From: DATFDN01 sp963762525
Lineage (GTDB): Bacteria > Pseudomonadota > Alphaproteobacteria > Acetobacterales > Acetobacteraceae
Length of the DNA: 64,000 bases
Assembly: GCA_963762525.1 (NCBI GenBank)
Contig: CAVXKT010000002.1
Coordinates: 496,001 to 560,000, forward strand
Reading direction: 5' to 3'
Shown here: one piece after another, positions 57,380 through 64,000 of the stretch
Position numbering within the stretch: position 1 is the stretch's first letter
Layout: every line of letters begins with the position of its first letter
Program-made: the position numbers and the translations under genes
The notes under the pieces: model-generated
Databases searched by the model: none
Told to the model about the DNA's origin: nothing
What the model saw: the letters and a program-made list of their open reading frames with translations, nothing else

Positions 57380-58564
57380 ATGAGGCCGTTCGAGGGGATC
57401 CGCGTGATCGACATCACGCATGTGCTGGCCGGCCCGTTCGCTGCCTATCAGCTGGCCGTACTGGGCGCCGACGTGGTCAAGGTGGAGCATCCCGGCGATC
57501 CCGACCAGAGCCGGTCGAGCGGTTCCGACGCCGAGCTGAACCGCCGCCAGATGGGAACCGGATTTCTCACCCAAGCCTCCAACAAACGTTCGATCACCGT
57601 CGATCTGAAGCGGGAGGAGGGGCGCGAGATCATCCGCCGCCTCGCCGCCGGCGCCGACGTGTTCGTGGAGAATTACCGCCCCGGCGCATTCGAGGCGCTG
57701 GGTCTCGGCTATGCGGCGCTGTCGGCGCTGAACCCGCGGCTGATCTACGCGAGCTTTTCCGCCTTCGGCCAGGATGGGCCGCGGCGGACGCAGACCGCCT
57801 ACGATCACGTCATCCAGGCGACCTCGGGCATCATGGCGATGACCGGGACCGAGGCGGTGCATCCGATCAAGCTCGGCACGCCGGCGGTCGATTACGCGAC
57901 CGGCACGATGGGCGCCTTCGCCCTCGCCGCGGCGCTGTTTCAGCGCGAACGGACCGGGCGCGGCCAGCGCATCGACATGGCGATGCTCGACGTGGCGATG
58001 ATCCTGATGGCGTCGCACCTCACCGGATACATGCGCAACGGCAAGCACCCGGCGCCGCACGGCAACCGCCAGGGCTTCGCCACCAGCGGCGCCTATCCGA
58101 CCGCGGACGGCTTGCTGATGGTGGGCGCATCGAACCTCCGCCAGCAACGGCGGCTGTGGACGGTGCTGGAACGCCCGGAGATGGCCAAGCGCACGAACGA
58201 GGAGCGCGTCGCCGACGAAGCCCGCGAGGAAGCCGTTCTGGGCGAGATTTTGCTCACCCGCACGGCGGCCGAGTGGGAGGAGTATTTCCAATCCCGCCAC
58301 GTGCCCGCCGCCCGCGTGCGGACGATGGGCGAAGCGGTCGCGGACCCGCAAATCTCCGCCCGCGGCGTGATCCATCAGCACGCCGGTGCCGCCGGCATCG
58401 AGGGCGGGTTCGGGGTGCCGGTCGCCGCCTTCAAATTCGCCCATGGCGGCCCGCGCATCGACACCCCGCCGCCGGCGCTGGGCGAGCACAACGACGCCGT
58501 GCTGGGGGAGTTGGGATACGCGGTGGCGGAGATTGCAGCGCTGCGCGCGGCGGGGGTGATCTGA
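57380..58564 (+). CDS. CaiB/BaiF family III CoA-transferase
   Basis: 394 residues with the family start GIRVIDITHVLAGPFAAYQLAVLGADVVKVEHP and the catalytic Asp in TAYDHVIQATSGIMAMTG, then GTPAVDYATG and the end ALGEHNDAVLGELGY. It moves CoA from one acyl-CoA to a free acid. GGGGAG lies before ATG 57380. It begins a plus-strand group with an LLM oxidoreductase and an aldehyde dehydrogenase, likely one catabolic pathway for an aldehyde- or acid-producing compound. The substrate is not known. Confidence 0.88.
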   Translation: MRPFEGIRVIDITHVLAGPFAAYQLAVLGADVVKVEHPGDPDQSRSSGSDAELNRRQMGTGFLTQASNKRSITVDLKREEGREIIRRLAAGADVFVENYRPGAFEALGLGYAALSALNPRLIYASFSAFGQDGPRRTQTAYDHVIQATSGIMAMTGTEAVHPIKLGTPAVDYATGTMGAFALAAALFQRERTGRGQRIDMAMLDVAMILMASHLTGYMRNGKHPAPHGNRQGFATSGAYPTADGLLMVGASNLRQQRRLWTVLERPEMAKRTNEERVADEAREEAVLGEILLTRTAAEWEEYFQSRHVPAARVRTMGEAVADPQISARGVIHQHAGAAGIEGGFGVPVAAFKFAHGGPRIDTPPPALGEHNDAVLGELGYAVAEIAALRAAGVI

Positions 58565-58574
58565 GGAGGCGCTA

Positions 58575-59444
58575 ATGCAGCTCGGTCGGCTTGGCGTGTG
58601 GTATCCGGTGGACCGCCTCGATGGCACCGGACTTAAGGCTTTGGTCGGCCGCGTGGAGGCGCTCGGTTACGACACGCTTTGGTATCCGGAAGCGCGCGGC
58701 TACGAGTTGCTTTCGGTGGCCGGCTTCATGCTCGCCAACAGCAGCAAGCTGAAGATCGGGAGTTCGATCGCCAGCATCTACGCCCGTGATGCCTTTACCG
58801 CGCGGCGCGGGCTGCTCACGCTGAACGGACTGTACGGCGGACGCTTCATCCTCGGCCTTGGAGTGAGCCATCCGCCGATGGTGGAGAAGCTGCGCGGACA
58901 CGAATACCGCAAGCCCGTTCCGGCGATGCGCGCCTATCTCGATGCGCTGACGGCGCGCGAGCAGGGCAGCGACGAATGGCCGATCGCGCTCGCGGCGCTG
59001 CGCCCGCTGATGCTGAAGCTGGCGGCGGAGCGCACCCGCGGGGCGCTGCCCTATAACGGCACCCCGGCGCACACGGCGGAGGCGCGGCGAGCGCTCGGGC
59101 CGGACAAGTGGCTGGTCGCCGAGCAGAAGGTGACGCTCGAGCCCGATCCTGCGAAGGCGCGCGCGCTCGGCCGGGCGGAGCTGGCGCGCTATCTGCGGCT
59201 CGACAACTATCGCAACCACTGGCTCCGCCTCGGCTTCACCGAGCAGGATCTGAGCGGCGAGGGCAGCGATCGTTTCATTGATGCGATGGTGCTGTGGGGC
59301 GACGCCGCGCGCGTCAAGGCGGGGCTGCGCGCGCATCTCGATGCCGGGGCGACGCAGGTTTGCGTGCAGCCGGTGCACGCGGAAGGCGACACCGCGGCGC
59401 GGGATCGAATGCTGGCGGCTCTCGCGGATACAAGGCCGGGTTGA
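58575..59444 (+). CDS. LLM-class flavin-dependent oxidoreductase
   Basis: A 289-residue luciferase-like TIM barrel: MQLGRLGVWYPVDRL, GYDTLWYPEARGYELLSVAG, KIGSSIASIYARDAFTA and GRFILGLGVSHPPMVEKLRGH. The motif set fits the short LLM type, which uses FMN or F420; F420 use is possible but the proteobacterial host favours FMN. It starts 10 nt after the CaiB/BaiF gene and is followed 52 nt later by the aldehyde dehydrogenase. Confidence 0.85.
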   Translation: MQLGRLGVWYPVDRLDGTGLKALVGRVEALGYDTLWYPEARGYELLSVAGFMLANSSKLKIGSSIASIYARDAFTARRGLLTLNGLYGGRFILGLGVSHPPMVEKLRGHEYRKPVPAMRAYLDALTAREQGSDEWPIALAALRPLMLKLAAERTRGALPYNGTPAHTAEARRALGPDKWLVAEQKVTLEPDPAKARALGRAELARYLRLDNYRNHWLRLGFTEQDLSGEGSDRFIDAMVLWGDAARVKAGLRAHLDAGATQVCVQPVHAEGDTAARDRMLAALADTRPG

Positions 59445-59496
59445 TCGGCCTGCGCGCCCGGGCCACATCTTCGCAATCCGGGCAAGGAGATGGGCG

Positions 59497-61050
59497 GTGG
59501 ACACGATCGAGAGGACGCGCGCGACGGACGCGGAGCTGACCGAGGCGCTGTGTCTGGTCGGCGGCGAGTGGGTCGGCGCCGAAAGCGGGCAGACCTTGCC
59601 GGTGGAGAATCCCGCCAATCGCACGGTGTTCGCCCGCATTCCGCGCGCCGGCGCCGCCGACGTGGATCGCGCCGTCTCGGCAGCCTCCGCCGCCTTCCCC
59701 GCCTGGTCGCGCCTGGTTCCGCGCGATCGCGGCCGGATGCTGGGGCGCATCGCCGAGGCCATCGAGGCGGAGATCGAACCGCTCGCCCGCACCATCGCGC
59801 GCGAGACCGGCAATGCGCTGCGCACCCAGGCGCGGCCGGAGGCGCGGATGACCGCCGATATCTTCCGCTACTTCGCCGGGCTCGGCGGCGAGCTGAAAGG
59901 CGAGACCATCCCGCTGGGCGAGCATGTTCTGAGCTACACCCGCCGTGAACCTCTGGGCGTGGTGGGCGCGATCATTCCCTGGAACGCGCCGGTGATGCTG
60001 GGCGCCCTGAAGATCGCGCCGGCCTTGCTCGCCGGCAACACGATGGTGCTGAAGGCGGCCGAGGACGCGCCGCTCGGGGTGCTGATGATGGCCCGGTTCT
60101 GTCGGGATCATCTGCCGCCGGGGGTGCTGAACGTGCTCACCGGATTGGGCGAGGAGTGCGGCGGGCCGCTGGCGCGCCATCCGGCGATCCGCAAGATGAG
60201 CTTCACCGGCTCGACCGAGGTCGGCAAGACGGTGATGCGCGCCGCCGCCGAGCGCATCGCGCCGGTGTCGCTGGAGTTGGGCGGCAAGAGCCCGTCGATC
60301 GTCTATCCGGATGTCGGCACCGAGGAATGGGTGATCGACGGCATCGTGGCGGCGATGCGCTTCACCCGCCAGAGCCAGAGCTGCACCGCCGGCTCGCGCC
60401 TGTTTCTGCACAAGCGCCATTTCGACGCCTTCCTGGCGGCGCTGGAGGCGAAGACCGCCAAGCTCAAGATCGGCGACCCGCTGGACGAGGCGACCGACAT
60501 GGGCGCGATCATCAACGACAAGCAGTTCCGCAAGGTCTGCGGCTACGTGAAGGACGGGCTGGAGCGCGCGGATGCCCGGATCGTGTTCGGCGGCCTGCCG
60601 CCCCGGGAAGGGCCGCTGTCGGAGGGATATTTCGCCATTCCGACGGTGTTTGCGGATAAGTCGAACGACTGGCGGCTGGCGCGTGAGGAGATTTTCGGCC
60701 CCGTTCTGGTGGCGATCCCGTGGGACGACGAAGCCGAGGCCATCCGCATGGCCAATGATAGCCACTATGGCCTCGCGGCCTATGTCTGGACCCGGGATAT
60801 CAGCACCGGAATACGCACCGCGCACGCGATCGAATCCGGGTGGGTGCAGGTGAACCAGGGGCTCGGCCAAGTCCCCGGCCAGTCCTACGGCGGCTACAAG
60901 CAGAGCGGGATCGGGCGGGAATTCTCGCTGGAGGGGATGCTGGACAGCTTCACCCAGCGCAAGAACGTGACGGTGAGCCTGACCGCGCCGGCGCGCGGCG
61001 TAGGGCGGGACTCTGCCGAGCCGCAAATCGAGCGTCATGCGCGGGCTTGA
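59497..61050 (+). CDS. Aldehyde dehydrogenase
   Basis: 517 residues starting at GTG 59497, 6 nt after AAGGAGA. It contains GAIIPWNAPVMLGALKIAPALLAGN, FTGSTEVGKTVMRAAA, the general-base Glu in SLELGGKSPSIV, the catalytic Cys in QSQSCTAGSRLFL and EEIFGPVLVAIPWDDEAEAI. It oxidises an aldehyde to the acid with NAD(P). The last ~10 residues and the stop are in a palindromic repeat. With the preceding CoA-transferase, it could feed an acyl-CoA. Confidence 0.92.
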   Translation: MDTIERTRATDAELTEALCLVGGEWVGAESGQTLPVENPANRTVFARIPRAGAADVDRAVSAASAAFPAWSRLVPRDRGRMLGRIAEAIEAEIEPLARTIARETGNALRTQARPEARMTADIFRYFAGLGGELKGETIPLGEHVLSYTRREPLGVVGAIIPWNAPVMLGALKIAPALLAGNTMVLKAAEDAPLGVLMMARFCRDHLPPGVLNVLTGLGEECGGPLARHPAIRKMSFTGSTEVGKTVMRAAAERIAPVSLELGGKSPSIVYPDVGTEEWVIDGIVAAMRFTRQSQSCTAGSRLFLHKRHFDAFLAALEAKTAKLKIGDPLDEATDMGAIINDKQFRKVCGYVKDGLERADARIVFGGLPPREGPLSEGYFAIPTVFADKSNDWRLAREEIFGPVLVAIPWDDEAEAIRMANDSHYGLAAYVWTRDISTGIRTAHAIESGWVQVNQGLGQVPGQSYGGYKQSGIGREFSLEGMLDSFTQRKNVTVSLTAPARGVGRDSAEPQIERHARA

Positions 61051-61123
61051 CCCGCGCACCCAACGCAGGGTCCGGGTTGCTGGAAGCTTGCGTCGGGTTG
61101 CCGGGTCAAGCCCGGCAATGACG
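61033..61123. repeat. Inverted repeat CGTCATGCGCGGGCTTGACCCG
   Basis: The arms are CGTCATG...CGGGCTTGACCCG at the left (61033-61054) and CGGGTCAAGCCCGGCAATGACG at the right (61102-61123). They enclose about 50 nt. The TGA stop of the aldehyde dehydrogenase is the TGA within CTTGACC of the left arm. Similar GGGTCAAGCCCGGCAATGACG elements are common between genes in alphaproteobacteria. Confidence 0.7.
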
Positions 61124-61160
61124 TATTTTCCGGGGTCTCGGCGGACTACGAGGAGCAACC

Positions 61161-62162
61161 ATGGCGACGCGCAGCGTGGCGACCGTCTTCGGCGGATCGG
61201 GGTTCATCGGCCGCTACGTGGTGCAGCGGCTGGCCCGCAAGGGCTATGTGGTGCGGGTGGCGGGGCGCAACCCGTCCGGGGCGCAGTTCCTGCGCACCAT
61301 GGGCGTGGTCGGGCAAATCGTCCCGCTCTATGCCTCGCTCGCCAACGAGGCGACGGTGCGACGGGCGGTGGAGGGCGCCGATCTGGTCGTCAACCTGGTC
61401 GGCATCCTGGCCGAACGCCGCAAGGGCGATTTCCGGGCGATCCATGCCGAGGGGGCCGGGCGAATCGCGCGCCTCGCCGCCGCCGCCGGCGTATTCCGGA
61501 TGGTGCATCTGTCGGCGATCGGCGCCGATCCGGCGAGCCCCGGCCGCTACGGCGCGACCAAGGCGGAGGGCGAGCAGGCGGTGCGGCAAAGCTTCCCCGC
61601 CGCGACGATCCTGCGTCCCTCGGTCGTGTTCGGACCCGAGGACCAGTTTTTCAACCGCTTCGCGCAAATGGCCATGCTGGCGCCGGTCATGCCGGTGATC
61701 CGCGGCTCGACCCGCTTCCAGCCGGTCTATGTCGGCGATGTCGCCGACGCGGTGATGGCCGGGCTCGCCCGGGCGGGAACGGCGGGCCTGACTTTCGAGC
61801 TGGGCGGCCCCGACCTGATGACGATGCGACAGGTGATGGCGTTCGTGCTGGCGGAAACGGCGCGGCGCCCGCTGCTGCTCGGCGTCCCCGACGCCCTCGC
61901 GCGGCTGATGGCGGCGGTGATGGAGTGGCTGCCCGGCAAGCCGCTGACCCGCGATCAGCTGCTGATGCTGGGGCGGGACAACGTCGTGGCGCCCGGAATG
62001 CCGGGTCTGGCGGAGTTGGGCATCACGCCGACCCCGGTGGAGCTGATCGCGCCCTCCTACCTGTTGCGCTATCGGCCGGGCGGCGGCCGCCGAGTCATCC
62101 GACCGCACACCGGAAAAGGGGACAAAGCGGACCTATCTTTCCCCACAAGCCGTCCGGTCTGA
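61161..62162 (+). CDS. Complex I NDUFA9-family NAD(P)-binding protein
   Basis: 333 residues, an atypical SDR: SVATVFGGSGFIGRYVVQRLARKGYVVRVAGRNP is the nucleotide-binding start, with ADLVVNLVGILAERRKGDF and QPVYVGDVADAVMAGL. It matches the alphaproteobacterial relatives of the NDUFA9/39-kDa complex I subunit. The active Tyr-x3-Lys is present as YGATKAEGE. The last ~20 residues look unlike the family and may be read-through. GAGGAG lies before the ATG. Confidence 0.87.
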   Translation: MATRSVATVFGGSGFIGRYVVQRLARKGYVVRVAGRNPSGAQFLRTMGVVGQIVPLYASLANEATVRRAVEGADLVVNLVGILAERRKGDFRAIHAEGAGRIARLAAAAGVFRMVHLSAIGADPASPGRYGATKAEGEQAVRQSFPAATILRPSVVFGPEDQFFNRFAQMAMLAPVMPVIRGSTRFQPVYVGDVADAVMAGLARAGTAGLTFELGGPDLMTMRQVMAFVLAETARRPLLLGVPDALARLMAAVMEWLPGKPLTRDQLLMLGRDNVVAPGMPGLAELGITPTPVELIAPSYLLRYRPGGGRRVIRPHTGKGDKADLSFPTSRPV

Positions 62163-62280
62163 TCAACCTTACGCGATCGATCCCGAAAAAAGGTAAGTAG
62201 ATTCGGACCTAACTTGCTCGGGGCCTCTCGCCAAATCACGCCCCAAGGCTGTAGTCTCACCATCCGGAGAGGAGGACCGG

Positions 62281-63714
62281 ATGGCGGAGCGGATGCTGCG
62301 GTTCGTGAGCGTGCCTCAGCAGGGGCCGCCGAAGCGCGCCCCCGGCGAGCGCCGCGCCGATTTCGCCGAGGTGTACCGGGATTTCGACGAGGCGCGGGCG
62401 GCTACGCAAGCGAGCCGGTGCAGCCAATGCGGCGTGCCGTTCTGTCAGGTGCATTGCCCGTTGCAGAACAACATCCCCGATTGGCTGAAGCTCACCGCCG
62501 AAGGTCGGCTGGAAGAGGCCTACGAGGTCGCCTCGGCCACCAACAACTTCCCCGAGATCTGCGGCCGCATCTGCCCGCAGGACCGGCTGTGCGAGGGCAA
62601 CTGCGTGATCGAGCGGGGCTTCGAGAGCGTCACCATCGGTGCGGTGGAACGCTACATCACCGACACCGCCTTCGAGCGCGGTTGGGTGCGGCCGATCCGG
62701 CCCCGTCGGGAGCTCGCCGCCTCCATCGGTGTGATCGGCGCCGGACCCGCCGGGCTGGCGGCGGCCGAGGAGATGCGCCGCCGCGGCTATCAGGTGACGG
62801 TCTATGATCGGCACGATCGGGTCGGCGGGCTGCTGATCTACGGCATTCCCAATTTCAAGCTGGAAAAGCCGGTGGTGCTGCGCCGCCGCGAGCTGCTGGA
62901 GGCGAGCGGCATCGACTTCCGGCTCGACTGCGCCGTGGGCCGCGACGTCACTCTGGGCGAGTTGCGCGCACGCCATCAGGCGGTGCTGATCGCGACCGGC
63001 GTCTACAAGGCACGCGTGCTGGGCGGCCCCGGCGTCGGCCTGCCGGGGATCGTCAAGGCGCTCGACTACCTGATCGCCTCGAACCGCGACAATCTCGGCG
63101 ACCATGTCCCCGACTTCGCCTCCGGCCTGCTCGACGCGCGCGGCAAGGATGTGGTGGTGGTCGGCGGCGGCGACACCGCGATGGACTGCGTGCGCACCGC
63201 GGTCCGCCAGGGCGCGCGCAGCGTCAAATGCCTCTATCGGCGCGACCGCGCCAACATGCCGGGCTCGATGCGCGAAGTGCGCAACGCCGAGGAGGAGGGG
63301 GTGGAGTTCGTCTGGCTCTCCGCTCCCGAGGCGTTCGATGGAACCGACGGGGTGGAGTCGGTGCGGGCGGTGCGGATGCATCTCGGCCTGCCCAACTCCT
63401 CCGGCCGCCAGGCCGTGGAGCCGATCGCGGGCGGCCATTTCGGCCTGCCCGCCGATCTGGTCATCGAGGCGCTCGGCTTCGATCCCGAGGACCTGCATAC
63501 CATGTTCGACGAGCCGGCGCTCGGCCTCACCCGCTGGGGCACGCTGAAGGTGAACCACCGCACCTTCATGACCACGCTGCCCGGGGTATTCGCCGCCGGC
63601 GACATCGTGCGCGGTGCCAGCCTGGTGGTGTGGGCGATCCGCGACGGGCGCGACGCCGCCGAGCAGATGCACGGCTACGTCGAACAGGCGGCGCTGCCGG
63701 TGGCGGCGGAGTAG
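62281..63714 (+). CDS. gltD: Glutamate synthase small (NADPH) subunit
   Basis: 477 residues. The N-terminal 4Fe-4S region has SRCSQCGVPFCQVHCPLQNNIPDW and CGRICPQDRLCEGNC. It continues with IGVIGAGPAGLAAAEEMRRRG for FAD and VVVVGGGDTAMDCVRTAVRQGA for NADPH. It feeds electrons to GltB for making glutamate from glutamine and 2-oxoglutarate. The start ATG follows GGAGAGGAGG. gltB begins 136 nt downstream across a large hairpin repeat. Confidence 0.95.
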   Translation: MAERMLRFVSVPQQGPPKRAPGERRADFAEVYRDFDEARAATQASRCSQCGVPFCQVHCPLQNNIPDWLKLTAEGRLEEAYEVASATNNFPEICGRICPQDRLCEGNCVIERGFESVTIGAVERYITDTAFERGWVRPIRPRRELAASIGVIGAGPAGLAAAEEMRRRGYQVTVYDRHDRVGGLLIYGIPNFKLEKPVVLRRRELLEASGIDFRLDCAVGRDVTLGELRARHQAVLIATGVYKARVLGGPGVGLPGIVKALDYLIASNRDNLGDHVPDFASGLLDARGKDVVVVGGGDTAMDCVRTAVRQGARSVKCLYRRDRANMPGSMREVRNAEEEGVEFVWLSAPEAFDGTDGVESVRAVRMHLGLPNSSGRQAVEPIAGGHFGLPADLVIEALGFDPEDLHTMFDEPALGLTRWGTLKVNHRTFMTTLPGVFAAGDIVRGASLVVWAIRDGRDAAEQMHGYVEQAALPVAAE

Positions 63715-63716
63715 CC

Positions 63717-63826
63717 CTCACCCGGCGCGCTGGCGCGCGCCGACCTCTCCCGCGCGGCGGGAGAGGTGAATTGCTTCGCCTCTCCCTTCGGGAGAGGCCG
63801 GCGCGGCGCGGCCGCCCCGGGTGAGG
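63717..63826. repeat. Long hairpin repeat between gltD and gltB, CCCTCACCCGG family
   Basis: The ends CCCTCACCCGG (63717) and CCGGGTGAGGG (to 63826) pair, and inside GACCTCTCCCGC and GCGGGAGAGGT, then CCTCTCCCTTCGGGAGAGG form two smaller hairpins. The whole ~110 nt could fold into one branched structure in the gltD-gltB message. The short relative at 34114 begins with the same bases. Confidence 0.8.
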
Positions 63827-63850
63827 GCCGCGGCGAGATTGGAGAACGAG

Positions 63851-64000
63851 ATGAACGACACGACGGAATCCGCCGCCGATTTCCTCGCCGCCTGGCACGC
63901 CAACCGCGCCGCGCTCGCGCATACCTACGATCCGGCGCAGGAGCACGATGCCTGCGGCGTCGGGTTGATTGCCGCACTCGACGGCAAGAAGCGGCGCGAG
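63851..64000 (+). CDS. gltB: Glutamate synthase large subunit, N-terminal fragment
   Basis: Only the first 50 codons are in the window. They read MNDTTESAADFLAAWHANRA, then DPAQEHDACGVGLIAALDGKK. The Cys of ACGVG is the nucleophile of the type II glutamine amidotransferase domain and should become the N-terminus after removal of a ~35-residue propeptide. GGAG lies before ATG 63851. It pairs with gltD upstream. Confidence 0.93.
   Translation, partial: MNDTTESAADFLAAWHANRAALAHTYDPAQEHDACGVGLIAALDGKKRRE

Overview
The window is one high-GC stretch of an alphaproteobacterial chromosome, most likely Rhodospirillales/Acetobacterales. That placement is inferred from gene content and order, not from a marker tree. 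Typical alphaproteobacterial neighbourhoods are rne-amiC-ponA-prfB, sdhC-sdhD-sdhA-sdhB, lipA next to a COQ10/RatA-type START protein, dapA-smpB, an NDUFA9-type NAD-binding protein and gltD-gltB. I see no tRNA, rRNA, CRISPR array, insertion sequence or prophage.

Layout. 1-3480: 3' end of pyrE, then an EmrA/EmrB-type efflux pair with an HxlR regulator. 3689-7989: a GDSL esterase, then an LLM flavin monooxygenase / enamidase-like amidohydrolase / SDR operon. 8052-12332: an EamA transporter, an RlmI-like rRNA methyltransferase and two tandem paralogous amidohydrolases. 12393-12980: a DinJ/YafQ toxin-antitoxin operon with a visible promoter and operator. 13095-18439: dapA, smpB, an ABC exporter, a GT4 glycosyltransferase and an SMP-30 lactonase. 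18569-19245: a ParDE-type module with a perfect operator palindrome. 19311-24777: a catabolic operon of IclR regulator, sodium:solute symporter, cytoplasmic Asp-box sialidase-like protein, SDR and D-tartrate dehydratase. 24908-30467: a cell-surface block with a Wzy/ligase-like membrane protein, beta-propeller, fatty-acid-hydroxylase-type protein and GT2-GT4 fusion. 30707-34152: a terminator and palindromic repeat, PAS protein, lipoprotein, DUF1028 and a peptide-type ABC binding protein. 34155-42132: rne, amiC, ponA, prfB. 42174-46520: a sulfotransferase and sdhCDAB. 46567-53537: AlgJ/AlgI-like acyltransferase pair, DedA, a small protein, acs, EVE and DUF72 proteins. 53555-57282: pobA, threonine aldolase, COQ10-like, lipA. 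57380-64000: CaiB/BaiF CoA-transferase, LLM oxidoreductase, aldehyde dehydrogenase, NDUFA9-like, gltD and the start of gltB.

The main oddity is quality. At least twenty otherwise conserved genes are broken by single-base shifts, mostly one extra G or C in a short run, and several shifts cancel each other. ponA alone needs about eleven. The genes stay full length and conserved across each break, so I read these as base-calling or assembly errors rather than pseudogenes, and the coordinates below span the reconstructed genes. One shift is clearly real: the programmed +1 frameshift of prfB at 41070.

Many intergenic spaces and convergent gene ends carry GC-rich hairpin repeats of two families (CCCTCTCCGCCCC-type and CCCTCACCCGG-type), and some coding frames read into them. 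The most interesting functional groupings are the tarD/sialidase/symporter operon and the enamidase operon, both with plausible but untested substrates.
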